Shown: in pieces, positions 1-8,224 of the stretch
Layout: every line of letters begins with the position of its first letter
Position numbering within the stretch: the first letter of the stretch is position 1
The notes under the pieces: generated by a model
Database searches by the model: none
What the model was told of the DNA's origin: nothing
Seen by the model: only the letters and a program-made list of their open reading frames with translations
Origin: JACPYF01 sp947085525
GTDB lineage: Bacteria > Patescibacteriota > Saccharimonadia > Saccharimonadales > Saccharimonadaceae
Length of the DNA stretch: 64,000 nucleotides
NCBI GenBank assembly: GCA_947085525.1
Contig: CAMTWU010000008.1
Location: 61,613 to 125,612, forward strand
Reading direction: 5' to 3'
Position numbers and translations under genes: made by a program

Positions 1-1
1 A

Positions 2-280
2 TCTAAATCAAAGCTAGTCGAAGGCGACATTTTGAAACTCACCATTGCAGATGGCGGAAACTTCTTGTACAAACAAATCGGCCCAACACCACGCAAACAA
101 GTCATTGGAACCCTCGTCAACCACGACGGTGGGTACTTTGTTGAGGTTAACGGTCACGAATACCGTATACTCTTGGCATCAGTTACATATTTCAAAGCCA
201 ACCTAGGCGACCAAGTCAGCATCATCATCCCAGAAGACAACCCAGAAGCTACCTGGGCAGCAGTTGAAGCGGCTTTGTAG
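2..280 (+). CDS. Hypothetical protein, 5' end outside the window
   Basis: The reading frame is open from the first full codon of the window to the stop at 278-280, so only the last 92 residues are seen. A TTG at 32 could serve as a start, but the coding frame continues upstream of it without a stop, which favours a truncated gene. The visible part is a small, mostly beta-like domain with the string EGDILKLTIADGGNFLYKQI near its start and a polar, acidic C-terminus ending WAAVEAAL. I do not recognise the family. It has no membrane segment and no cysteine pattern. Confidence 0.6.
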   Translation, partial: SKSKLVEGDILKLTIADGGNFLYKQIGPTPRKQVIGTLVNHDGGYFVEVNGHEYRILLASVTYFKANLGDQVSIIIPEDNPEATWAAVEAAL

Positions 281-327
281 TACAATAATCTTGTAAGTTT
301 ATACAAACTAGCACATAGGAGCCTAAG

Positions 328-540
328 GTGGCTATAAATATGGAATGTGACTGCGGTCACATTCAGTGCGTTGGTCGGATCATGTGCGGTCAGCACAGTT
401 CATTTCCCGACCCAGACACCCCGTGTGAGAAATGCGGAAAAAAGGGAAAGTTCAGCGGCATCGGGTCAAAGAAAGCCATGGAGGAGTTCATGGCCAAGAT
501 GTCAGACGCACTTCGAAAAACTCTCAAACAGCCGGCGTGA
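328..540 (+). CDS. Cys-rich mini-protein, putative zinc ribbon
   Basis: This 70-residue protein of unknown function carries six cysteines (C7, C9, C14, C20, C33, C36), the last two as CEKCGKKG, a typical zinc-knuckle turn. A GTG at 328 sits 6 bases after AGGAG (317-321), so I prefer it to the in-frame ATG at 340. The C-terminal half is a basic amphipathic helix. The stop codon lies inside the left arm of a strong hairpin at 531-561, so the gene runs straight into its own terminator. It may bind nucleic acid or zinc; function is unknown. Confidence 0.65.
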   Translation: MAINMECDCGHIQCVGRIMCGQHSSFPDPDTPCEKCGKKGKFSGIGSKKAMEEFMAKMSDALRKTLKQPA

Positions 541-561
541 GGTTACCCAACCTCCGCCGGC
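531..561 (+). terminator. Hairpin overlapping the stop codon of the Cys-rich gene
   Basis: GCCGGCG-TGAGGTT (531-544) pairs with AACCT-CCGCCGGC (549-561) around a four-base ACCC-type loop. It is followed by CTTAAAATAT rather than a clean T-run. The TGA stop at 538-540 is inside the stem, so a ribosome at the stop would interfere with folding. Confidence 0.7.
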
Positions 562-611
562 TTAAAATATGGTGTTATAATGAAACTGAACAAATCAACG
601 GAGGCAATCTG

Positions 612-1163
612 ATGAATAGTAAAGTAATTATAGGCATTGTAGCAGCTGTCATAGTTGTCCTCGGTGCTGGCGCAGCACTGATGATGGCAAACAGCTCAGA
701 TACAGCAAACAAGTCCCAGGACAGCGCAAAAACCAATCAAGCTGCATCTAAAACATCACTATCAGCACTATTAGAAAAAGGCGACCCGCAAAAATGTACA
801 TACAGTGGCAGCAACGAGGGTTACGAATACTCTGGTACAGCCTACTTTTCCAGCGAAAAACAGATGCGAAACGACTACAAAAGCGAACGCGAAGGCAAGA
901 ATCGCGATGGCAGTATGATTATTTCTGATGGAACCCAGTATTTCTGGAACAACGATGACAAAAAGGGTTTCAAAACAGCTATCAAGGCTGATGATTCACA
1001 ACAGTCTAGCTCCGAGACTAGTGAAAATGTCGACACAGATGCCAAATTTAGTTTCCAGTGCGAAGCTTGGACAGTCGACGACTCAAAGTTCACCCCACCT
1101 AGCGATGTAACCATCCAAGACCTAACCCAGCTCATTCCAACTGGCGTTGGTACAGGTCAATAA
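612..1163 (+). CDS. Membrane-anchored extracytoplasmic protein, unknown function
   Basis: This 183-residue protein has one N-terminal hydrophobic segment (about residues 4-27) with a short positively charged start, then a Ser/Thr/Asp/Lys-rich linker and a soluble domain with two cysteines (KCTYSG and FQCEAW) that could form a disulfide outside the cell. The start is the ATG at 612, preceded by GGAGG at 599-603. The reading frame extends upstream, but that part overlaps the terminator and lacks a start signal. The domain has the look of a folded sensor or small beta-protein (YSGTAYFSSEKQMRNDY, then DGTQYFWNND). No catalytic motif is visible. Confidence 0.65.
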   Translation: MNSKVIIGIVAAVIVVLGAGAALMMANSSDTANKSQDSAKTNQAASKTSLSALLEKGDPQKCTYSGSNEGYEYSGTAYFSSEKQMRNDYKSEREGKNRDGSMIISDGTQYFWNNDDKKGFKTAIKADDSQQSSSETSENVDTDAKFSFQCEAWTVDDSKFTPPSDVTIQDLTQLIPTGVGTGQ

Positions 1164-1396
1164 GCATCTCAACAATCACCCTCATCAGCGTCAGTGCCTT
1201 TGTAGTGGCTGCGGTCCGTCTTAGCTACAATAGCTAGCTCTGGCTTTTCTCTTTTGTGATGTGTAGAATATATCTTAGTATATGAGGTGTTTCAATAAAT
1301 ATAACGTATAGAAACTAAGGTTTGGCAAGCTGATGACAAAATGCGCAAAGCACAAATCTAGATGCGACATACATAACTGATACGCAGAGAGTTGTT
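1164..1396. other. Gene-free stretch before the methyltransferase operon
   Basis: No coding frame with a start signal is visible here. It contains AT-rich sequence and short palindromes (for example AGCTAGCT near 1229) but no clear terminator for the upstream gene. It marks the left edge of the AT-rich cassette that follows. Confidence 0.5.
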
Positions 1397-1426
1397 TAAA
1401 CATAAACTGTAGCGATGTTATGTTTA
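1397..1426. promoter_or_regulatory. 9-bp inverted repeat, candidate operator
   Basis: TAAACATAA (1397-1405) and TTATGTTTA (1418-1426) are perfect inverted copies separated by 12 bases. The right half ends exactly where the -35 box of the methyltransferase promoter begins (1427). That is the usual position of an activator or of a controller-protein box in restriction-modification operons. No controller gene is present in the operon, so the binding protein is unknown. Confidence 0.5.
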
Positions 1427-1455
1427 TTGATCGCCACGGTTTTCACTGGTATACT
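1427..1455 (+). promoter_or_regulatory. Sigma-70 promoter of the methyltransferase operon
   Basis: TTGATC (1427-1432), a 17-base spacer and TATACT (1450-1455), with an extended -10 TGG just before it. The expected transcript start near 1462 leaves a leader of about 12 bases before the ATG at 1474. It excludes the upstream in-frame ATG at 1420 as a start. Confidence 0.7.
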
Positions 1456-1473
1456 GGATGGGACATAAGCATT

Positions 1474-3216
1474 ATGAAAAATACTAAACTTACAGTTATC
1501 GATTTCTTCTCCGGAGCAGGCGGATTCTCTGAAGGGTTTAGACAGCAAGGCTTCAAGGTAGTCAAAGGTATCGATCGATGGGAGCCTGCTGTAAAAACCC
1601 ACAACTTAAATCATGGATTAAATGATTCGCCCGAAAACGTATTGGACTACATCGGCACTGATTCATATGACACCGAATTCATCGATAATTTACCAGATGT
1701 GGATGTCATTGTCGGTAGTCCCTCTTGTGTTACGTTTTCAATGTCAAATAAGAGTGGTAAGGCTGACAAAACAGATGGATTAAAGCTTATTGAGGCATAT
1801 CTGAGAGTAGTGGCCGTTAAAAAGCACATGAAAAACAGCCACTTAAAGGCATGGTTAATGGAAAATGTACCCAACAGTGGTAATTACGTTAAGCATGAAT
1901 ATACTTTTAAAGATTTGAACCTTGAAGGCTGGGCTCTGAAGAATTCATTAGTGCCAGATGATGTTGCGCTTACACTTAATGGAATAGTTCTAAACGCTAG
2001 CGATTATGGTGCGCCACAGAATCGAAGTCGTTTTATATGTGGCGAGTCTATTTCAGATGGAAAATTTCCTCAGCCTAAACCTACTACATCAACAAAACCC
2101 CTATTGAAGGATATAAGAATGAAGATGCCTAAGCCTAATCAGTCACAACCTACGGAGTCTTATGAGGATCCGAACTACCCGGGTTTAGTTATTGAAGGCA
2201 AAAAAATCAGTGACCATTTTTACGATACTGGGCTTTACATAACTCAGTGGGAGCAATCGAAGTATCTTAAAACTATGCATCCGTTTATGGGTAAGATGTC
2301 ATTCCCAGAAGCCAATGATAAAAGTTCACGTACGATTACTGCGACTAAGTCCATGAGTAGTAGAGAGGCTCTGATTTATAAATCTGAATACGACCGAATT
2401 GGCCACGGTGAGTACAGAGCACCTACAATACGTGAAGCAGCTTCCCTTATGGGCTACCCTTATACGTATCAGTTTTTTGGGTCAGAAGGAATGAAATGGA
2501 AACTCATTGGAAATAGTGTTAGCCCGCAGCTTAGCTCTGCACTAGCAAGCGCAATTCTAGTCAAGGAGGGTCGCAAACCAATTGCAATTAATAAAGTGTC
2601 TTTTGACAAGCAGAGAGATCTATACTTGTCAGTGGATAATCTCAACACCTTTTCACCCAGTAAATTTGATCAAAGAAAAATTAGAAAACATGAGGCAAAG
2701 TTCAGAAGGTCGGTATATAAAGGCCAAAACATGACTGTTGATTTATTGAACCATATCCCTAGTGTTAGTGGCGTATCGAACGGTAAGTGGTATGTTGGTA
2801 CATTTTATGGAACAGGAAGCGACCACAAGTATGACCTACTGAAGAAAAATCAGTTCATTAAACTCTATAAGGTACTTGATACTAATTTTGATTTATTCAA
2901 TGAATTTTGTAACGAACTCAAGAAAGTGACCGACAGTGTATCAATGAACTCAAAAGCTCTTCAGCAAACATATGAATCTGATTCTGACTTGACAAACCCA
3001 CAAAACCCAATAGTTATCATAGAACAGATACAGCACCTCGTCGACAAATATGCAAGCCTGCACCCCAAGCTTAAACTTCAGCTAAGTGGAATGCATAAAC
3101 AAGACTTTCTACTACCGCAACTCTTGTGCTTGTTCTCTCTGGGTAATATCGTATACAATAATTTAGTAACTGAACCAAATGAAGTGAGTGAAAAATCATT
3201 GGTTTTTGGAATGTAA
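1474..3216 (+). CDS. DNA (cytosine-5) methyltransferase
   Basis: This 580-residue protein transfers a methyl group from S-adenosylmethionine to C5 of cytosine in DNA. Motifs appear in the family order: motif I FFSGAGGFSEGF (about 11-22), motif IV GSPSCVTFS with catalytic Cys85 (the usual PPC is PSC here), motif VI ENVPN (130-134), motif VIII QNRSRF (182-187) and motif X GNSVSPQ near residue 345. About 200 further C-terminal residues lie beyond the catalytic core and are unrecognised; they may be a target-recognition or partner-binding part. It starts a four-gene cassette and presumably marks self DNA for the ATPase/nuclease genes downstream. Start chosen from the promoter and from the canonical N-terminus. 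Confidence 0.93.
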   Translation: MKNTKLTVIDFFSGAGGFSEGFRQQGFKVVKGIDRWEPAVKTHNLNHGLNDSPENVLDYIGTDSYDTEFIDNLPDVDVIVGSPSCVTFSMSNKSGKADKTDGLKLIEAYLRVVAVKKHMKNSHLKAWLMENVPNSGNYVKHEYTFKDLNLEGWALKNSLVPDDVALTLNGIVLNASDYGAPQNRSRFICGESISDGKFPQPKPTTSTKPLLKDIRMKMPKPNQSQPTESYEDPNYPGLVIEGKKISDHFYDTGLYITQWEQSKYLKTMHPFMGKMSFPEANDKSSRTITATKSMSSREALIYKSEYDRIGHGEYRAPTIREAASLMGYPYTYQFFGSEGMKWKLIGNSVSPQLSSALASAILVKEGRKPIAINKVSFDKQRDLYLSVDNLNTFSPSKFDQRKIRKHEAKFRRSVYKGQNMTVDLLNHIPSVSGVSNGKWYVGTFYGTGSDHKYDLLKKNQFIKLYKVLDTNFDLFNEFCNELKKVTDSVSMNSKALQQTYESDSDLTNPQNPIVIIEQIQHLVDKYASLHPKLKLQLSGMHKQDFLLPQLLCLFSLGNIVYNNLVTEPNEVSEKSLVFGM

Positions 3217-3254
3217 TGTAGCAACCAAGCTAACGTAAAGGATGAATTCGTCAG

Positions 3255-4649
3255 ATGAAACAACATACTAGAACACAGAAAATATCAGAGATTACAAGCA
3301 GAGATCAGGAGAAATATGGACGTCAAGATATTCCCTGGAAAGACAGGCTTGAGCCTATGGACGTATACAAGATTCCTCTCGAGTACCTTGTTTATAACAA
3401 ATACAATGGACGTATCTTAAGCCGAACAAAATCTCTTGAAAAGCAACACCACAAAATTGATGAGGAGTCAGAAGATGGTAAAAGATTACTAGAAGAGCTA
3501 CTGTTCGAATCTAATCAGGGTCGCAACAAACAAACCCTCGAAAGCTTGAGAAAGATTGGTCAGGAAAAAGTAGGTATCATAACCCGGGACGGTATCATAA
3601 TCGATGGTAACCGACGCGCTATGCTATTGGGCAAGGCTGGCAAGAGTTATTTTAAGGCCGTTGTACTTCCTGTAACACTCGAAGAAAACCCGCTTGAGAT
3701 TGAGAAGTTAGAAACTACTTACCAGATGGGGGAAGACGAAAAACTGGGTTATAACCCAACCGAAAAATATCTGAAAGCTAAACAGCTCCAGAAGCAAGGC
3801 GTAACAATTGCTGAAATTTCTAGGTGGATGGCAGAGTCAGAGGGCCAGATCAAGGAAAATCTCTATATCATGGAAGTAATGGATGATTACCTAGATTACC
3901 TCGGTGTCAACGGAATTTATACGCAACTAGATAATCGCGAAGACCAATTCATTACATTATCAAATCAACTCAAAAACTTTTACGGTGAAAGTAGCGCTAA
4001 GCCGTTTGATGGCTACCGTGACAGTGATGTAGATGACCTGAAAAACATATCTTTTGACTATATACGAGTTAAATACGAGGGTAAGGACTTTCGTAATATA
4101 GCCTACGGATTACGTGAAAATCACTTCTTTGGTAACAAAGAAATATGGGAAGATTTCAGAGATTTTCACTTTAATCATATGAAGCCTATAGATTTGCTAG
4201 AGGATAAAATCGACTTAGACTCGCAAGATCTCGACGCCTATCTAAATGCTAGGAACACTAAGTTCATGAAGTTGACTCAGGACGAAAATGGAAAGAGCTT
4301 CCTAAATGAGAACATGGAAGATCATATTCAAAAGCTGAGATACAACAAAGCTAAAGATCAGCCAGTAAAGTTAGTAAAGGACTCAATAGGCGCTCTCCAA
4401 GCAATCGACACTAGGCATAAGGCTTCATCGAAACCTGAAGTTGTAGAGCAGATTCAGAATATTGCTGATCTAGCTTTCAGTATGTTGGCTGAAAAATCAC
4501 CAAAACGAGTTATGACCCAGGTCGTTGACCTCTTGAACAGTATTGATTTGAGCGGTACAACTGAGGCTAAGGAGGAGTTGCTTGTTTCGGTCAAAGAGGT
4601 CGAGAAGCAAGCATATAAGATTGAAAAAGAAATCAAAAGTTCTTTGTAG
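3255..4649 (+). CDS. ParB/Srx-like protein of a defence cassette
   Basis: This 464-residue protein has a ParB-type N-terminal domain: residues about 35-135 end in GIITRDGIIIDGNRR (about 107-121), the hallmark of the ParB/sulfiredoxin fold used by DNA-bound CTPases, ParB-like nucleases and DndB-type proteins. A helical, HTH-like stretch follows (GVTIAEISRWMAESEGQI, about 177-194), then a long helical C-terminus. It lies 38 bp behind the methyltransferase and 9 bp before the SNF2 gene, so it is co-transcribed. Known relatives bind or clamp DNA. I infer a DNA-recognition or loading role here; nuclease activity cannot be excluded. Confidence 0.8.
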   Translation: MKQHTRTQKISEITSRDQEKYGRQDIPWKDRLEPMDVYKIPLEYLVYNKYNGRILSRTKSLEKQHHKIDEESEDGKRLLEELLFESNQGRNKQTLESLRKIGQEKVGIITRDGIIIDGNRRAMLLGKAGKSYFKAVVLPVTLEENPLEIEKLETTYQMGEDEKLGYNPTEKYLKAKQLQKQGVTIAEISRWMAESEGQIKENLYIMEVMDDYLDYLGVNGIYTQLDNREDQFITLSNQLKNFYGESSAKPFDGYRDSDVDDLKNISFDYIRVKYEGKDFRNIAYGLRENHFFGNKEIWEDFRDFHFNHMKPIDLLEDKIDLDSQDLDAYLNARNTKFMKLTQDENGKSFLNENMEDHIQKLRYNKAKDQPVKLVKDSIGALQAIDTRHKASSKPEVVEQIQNIADLAFSMLAEKSPKRVMTQVVDLLNSIDLSGTTEAKEELLVSVKEVEKQAYKIEKEIKSSL

Positions 4650-4658
4650 AAATGCCTT

Positions 4659-6623
4659 GTGAATATAGACACTAACGATGACAATCTCAGCTATGTACTC
4701 AGCGGTAACATAGCTGATTTGCTTACTAACAAGCGTCTCGTACTCTCGCTCAAAAGACTAGGATACGAAGAGGCTGAAAACGGGCTTCTTATACCTTTTA
4801 TGCCACAAACCAAGATAAAGACACTGCAAGAAGTTCAGGACTTGCTTACTAAGTTTGGATATCCTTACCAGCTCTCCGAGAAATCAAAAAAAGATGTCGA
4901 AACCTTTACTCATGAAAATGATAACTTTGAAATATTTTCTAGAAAAGCTGAGAATATTCGCAACAATAACTTCCAGAACAATCCTGAACTAGTAGCTGAA
5001 TTCAATCAGTTCCAGAAGGTGCTTGGAAGAAAGCTGATTAGAAAACTTTACCCCCTACAACTGCTATCTGCTTATCATATGGCATTTGCACAGAATGCAT
5101 GCAACTTTGCAGTTCCTGGTGCTGGTAAAACTTCAATTGTATACGGTGCGTACGCCTACTTGAAAAATTTGCCGACGGATAATCCAAAACACGTAGATAA
5201 CCTTCTTGTAATTGGACCACTATCTTCATTCGCTCCCTGGGAAAAAGAATATGAAGAATGCTTTGGTGTACCGGCTAATGTACAGCGTCTTTCAGGAGAC
5301 TCAAAAATAACTCGTGATCAAAAGACCCAACATTTATACTCTGGTGACCCTTCGGAATTAACACTTATTTTTACGGGTGGTGTTAGCAGCTTACAGGAAG
5401 ATATAATCGATTTTCTAAAACGTAATAAAACCATGGTTGTAGTCGACGAAGCCCACCGCATAAAGAATCCAGATGGACTGTGGGGTAAGAGTAGTGTTGA
5501 AATTGCAAAAGAAGCAAAAGCACGGGTGATACTGACGGGCACGCCAGCTCCTAATGGCTATGAAGACTTATTCAATCTTTATCAGTTTCTCTACCCATAC
5601 AAATACAAGGACATCCTAAAGTTTCATTATGAAAACTTAGTAGATATGTCAAAGATTGGTCTGCATGATACTGACCGTGTCCAGTCATTTATCGCCAACA
5701 TAGCGCCATACTTCATACGTATCAAGAAAAAGGATTTGAAGTTACCCCTTACTAAAGATCACATTGTTATTTGTGAGATGGATCAAGCGCAAAGGGAAAT
5801 ATACGATTTCATAGAGACAAAGTACATCAAAAACTTTGAACATAATAGCCACGCGACTGTTAAGAACGTGCTTAACAAGGCTAGGTTAATTAGGCTGAGA
5901 CAAGCCAGTTCAAACCCCGCACTATTAGAGAAGCCTATACGTGAGACGCTGTCAGATGAAGACTACGGCACACCGGCACTTAACAACATTAAGTTTCCTG
6001 ATGAATTCCAGGATGACTCAGAAATACTTACGAAAATCAAAAACTACTCGCGTAGTTATATTCCTCAAAAATTTATTGCCACCGAAAAAGTATTGCGTGA
6101 CCACATAATAGGCCATGGTCAAAAGGCCATCATTTGGACTATATTCGTTCAGAATGCCAAAGAACTACAGAAGTATCTACAAGAAAAAGGTATTAAATCT
6201 AAATTACTAATTGGTGAGGTGGATCAGGCTAATCGTGAAATTGTTATTGATAAATTTAACGACCCTGAAAATACTGAATTCCAAGTGGTAATTGCCAATC
6301 CATTCTCCGTAGCAGAGTCCATATCACTTCATAACGGCTGTCATAACGCTATCTATATGGAGCGAGATTACAACTGTGCTAACTTCCTGCAATCAAAAGA
6401 CCGTATTCACCGTGTTGGCTTACCCCCTACACAAGAAACGAATTATTACTACATACTAGCCAGCGATTCTATAGACGGTGTAATAAACGACTCCCTCGAT
6501 AAAAAGGTTGAACGTATGGAGAAGATTATCGACGAAGATATCCCCCTTTTCAGTAGACTTGATGACGAAGACGAGACGGATTTGATAAAGGCACTACTCG
6601 AAGACTATGCTCGAAGAACTTAA
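4659..6623 (+). CDS. SNF2-family DEAH-box DNA translocase
   Basis: This 654-residue superfamily 2 ATPase has an accessory N-terminus of about 125 residues, Walker A AVPGAGKTS (151-159), DEAH (263-266), motif III LTGTPAPNG and, in the second RecA-like lobe, the arginine-finger motif QSKDRIHRVG. SNF2 proteins move on double-stranded DNA using ATP without unwinding it. The start is a GTG; the ATG a few bases earlier is out of frame. It overlaps the next gene by 17 bp, which suggests translational coupling with the putative nuclease. Its role is probably to translocate on unmethylated invader DNA. Confidence 0.9.
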   Translation: MNIDTNDDNLSYVLSGNIADLLTNKRLVLSLKRLGYEEAENGLLIPFMPQTKIKTLQEVQDLLTKFGYPYQLSEKSKKDVETFTHENDNFEIFSRKAENIRNNNFQNNPELVAEFNQFQKVLGRKLIRKLYPLQLLSAYHMAFAQNACNFAVPGAGKTSIVYGAYAYLKNLPTDNPKHVDNLLVIGPLSSFAPWEKEYEECFGVPANVQRLSGDSKITRDQKTQHLYSGDPSELTLIFTGGVSSLQEDIIDFLKRNKTMVVVDEAHRIKNPDGLWGKSSVEIAKEAKARVILTGTPAPNGYEDLFNLYQFLYPYKYKDILKFHYENLVDMSKIGLHDTDRVQSFIANIAPYFIRIKKKDLKLPLTKDHIVICEMDQAQREIYDFIETKYIKNFEHNSHATVKNVLNKARLIRLRQASSNPALLEKPIRETLSDEDYGTPALNNIKFPDEFQDDSEILTKIKNYSRSYIPQKFIATEKVLRDHIIGHGQKAIIWTIFVQNAKELQKYLQEKGIKSKLLIGEVDQANREIVIDKFNDPENTEFQVVIANPFSVAESISLHNGCHNAIYMERDYNCANFLQSKDRIHRVGLPPTQETNYYYILASDSIDGVINDSLDKKVERMEKIIDEDIPLFSRLDDEDETDLIKALLEDYARRT

Positions 6624-7587
6624 GAAATATGAGAACCTTGGTACACCTAACTACTTCCGGGAGTTACTAACACAAGTCAACGAGAGCGAAGAGTTATGGA
6701 CAGTAGATGATACTAGACGATATTTCTACAACAAGATTGTAGATGGTCTGTCAATTTTTGATGGTTGTATTCACTTTGCCGAGAAAATAAGAGTTATATC
6801 AGTAGACAGTAAAGGTTACATAACTTTGGGGGCCGACTTCACGCCATTTCCACGAACTGAGAATCATCTACGGAACAAGATAATCGAAAAAATATTTATG
6901 ATACTGAAAGATGATGACGTGCTACAAGCCATATTCTCTTCTGAGAATGTAAGTTACGACATTATCTACCGCTCTATACAGATTGATAATTCAGCATTCG
7001 ACCTGAGGTACTCTAACTTCAAAGATTTACTGATAAGCTTCGGCTTCTTAACACCACACCCCGACAATAATATCCCAAAGTATATTGTTAACGGCAGATA
7101 CAAGAGACTTTTCGACCAGCAGTTACTACCTGAGATAAAAAGACGCAAGCTAGGTATTGATGAACTAAGGAAGTCTTTTGAACAAAAACAAATCTATGGT
7201 GAGGAAGCTGAGAAGTTTGTGCTTGAGTATGAAAGAAATCGACTTACTGGACATCCTAGCCCCGAGAAGGTCGAAATTATTTCTGAGTATGATGTTTCAG
7301 CCGGATACGACCTTGTTTCTTTCTGTGCAATCAACTCAGTTGAAATTGACAGATTTGTTGAAGTAAAATCATTTGCCGGCGCACCCTACTTCTATTGGTC
7401 GAGAAACGAAATGGACACTGCTAGAATACGCCGCGACAACTATTACTTATATTTAGTAGATAGGGAGAAGATTAACGAAGAAGGCTACGAACCTATAATC
7501 ATACAAGACCCTCACGAAAATATTCTGAACAAACCAGATGACTGGAATAAGCGAGTTGAAAACTACTTTGTAAGTTACCTGGAATAG
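6607..7587 (+). CDS. DUF3883-domain protein, likely PD-(D/E)xK nuclease
   Basis: This is a 326-residue protein. The C-terminal half (about 190-310) has the DUF3883 pattern: an E-rich helix GEEAEKFVLEYER, then EYDVSAGYDLVSF and RFVEVKSF, then FYWSRNEMDTA and YYLYLV. D235, E252 and K254 fit a D...ExK restriction-type active site. The N-terminal half (about 1-180) is unrecognised. DUF3883 domains are common at the C-terminus of helicases and in anti-phage loci. As the last gene of the cassette, overlapping the SNF2 gene, it is the best candidate for the effector nuclease. Cutting activity is inferred. Confidence 0.8.
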   Translation: MLEELKKYENLGTPNYFRELLTQVNESEELWTVDDTRRYFYNKIVDGLSIFDGCIHFAEKIRVISVDSKGYITLGADFTPFPRTENHLRNKIIEKIFMILKDDDVLQAIFSSENVSYDIIYRSIQIDNSAFDLRYSNFKDLLISFGFLTPHPDNNIPKYIVNGRYKRLFDQQLLPEIKRRKLGIDELRKSFEQKQIYGEEAEKFVLEYERNRLTGHPSPEKVEIISEYDVSAGYDLVSFCAINSVEIDRFVEVKSFAGAPYFYWSRNEMDTARIRRDNYYLYLVDREKINEEGYEPIIIQDPHENILNKPDDWNKRVENYFVSYLE

Positions 7588-7623
7588 GTTACCAGCCCAA
7601 CTGTGAGAGATAAGATACGGGTG

Positions 7624-7629
7624 TATAAT
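7624..7629 (+). promoter_or_regulatory. -10 box of the VOC-gene remnant
   Basis: TATAAT at 7624-7629 lies ahead of a good ribosome site (GGGGTG, 7644-7649) and the ATG at 7655. The promoter has survived although the gene behind it is truncated, and it now probably drives the HAD gene at 7713. Confidence 0.5.
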
Positions 7630-7654
7630 AAAAACATAAGCAAAGGGGTGAGTT

Positions 7655-7711
7655 ATGCAAAAAATCACAGCAAATTTATGGTTCGATAACACCTCTTTAT
7701 CAAATAAATGA
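7655..7711 (+). pseudogene. 18-codon stump of a VOC (PhnB-like) gene
   Basis: ATG at 7655 with a ribosome site encodes MQKITANLWFDNTSLSNK and then a TGA stop. The first 11 residues match the very typical N-terminus of PhnB-like VOC superfamily proteins (MQKITxxLWFD...), which normally run to about 130-150 residues. After that the sequence diverges and stops, and the next start codon follows after one base. I read this as the 5' end left behind after a deletion or replacement at the right edge of the defence cassette. It could instead be translated as a leader peptide for the HAD gene. Confidence 0.6.
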
Positions 7712-7712
7712 T

Positions 7713-8123
7713 ATGAACATCTACCTAGACATCGACGGCGTGCTGCTGGTAAACGAGCAGTTTGCTAGTAACGGGGCAGATGAATTTTTGCAATCAATAC
7801 TAAATAAATATCCGGACAGTACGTATTGGCTAACTACACACTGTTGGCGAGGTGAAAATAGAGCAGTAGAGATATTAACACCCGTACTAAAACCCGAGAC
7901 AATACAGCTATTAGCCAAGGTCAAGCCTACGCAGTGGGGCCAGTACAAAACCGATGCAATAGACTTTAGCCAGCCATTCATGTGGTTCGATGATGATCTT
8001 TTCGACGAAGAGCGATCTGTTCTGGTGCAGCATGATGCTCTAGATAGCCTAGTCGCCATAGACCTACACCAAAACCCAAATCAGCTACGAGAACTTTTGG
8101 ATAAAATTTATATGTGCAAATGA
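7713..8123 (+). CDS. Small HAD-like phosphatase
   Basis: This 136-residue protein begins MNIYLDIDGVLL, which gives the HAD nucleophile motif DxDGV (D6, D8). A threonine-bearing segment (YWLTTHCWRG) stands at the position of motif II, and FMWFDDDLF is the acidic motif IV. The family hydrolyses phosphoesters or removes phosphate from nucleotides; the substrate is unknown. It has no cap domain. Its ATG follows the stop of the VOC stump by one base, so translation may be coupled to it. Confidence 0.75.
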   Translation: MNIYLDIDGVLLVNEQFASNGADEFLQSILNKYPDSTYWLTTHCWRGENRAVEILTPVLKPETIQLLAKVKPTQWGQYKTDAIDFSQPFMWFDDDLFDEERSVLVQHDALDSLVAIDLHQNPNQLRELLDKIYMCK

Positions 8124-8189
8124 AAAAACTCATTATTGCAGATTTCTAAATACTCGTATATCAGCACATATAAGCATAAGCTAAAAGTA

Positions 8190-8218
8190 TTGATAATGGC
8201 TTAGTATTGTGATATAAT
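8190..8218 (+). promoter_or_regulatory. Sigma-70 promoter of the antitoxin-Fic operon
   Basis: TTGATA (8190-8195), 17-base spacer, TATAAT (8213-8218). Only six bases separate the -10 from the ATG at 8225 and there is no ribosome site, so the mRNA should start at or within a base or two of the start codon. Confidence 0.8.
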
Positions 8219-8224
8219 TAAAGT

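Noticed and set aside
1420..1473. ATG at 1420 as the start of the methyltransferase
   Set aside because: It lies in the inverted repeat and upstream of the -10 box; motif I spacing fits the ATG at 1474.
1474..7587. Classifying the cassette as DISARM, BREX or a type I/III restriction system
   Set aside because: No DUF1998 (DrmB), no phospholipase-D gene, no PglZ/BrxC, no HsdS and no Mod/Res pair. Only methyltransferase and SNF2 are shared with DISARM.
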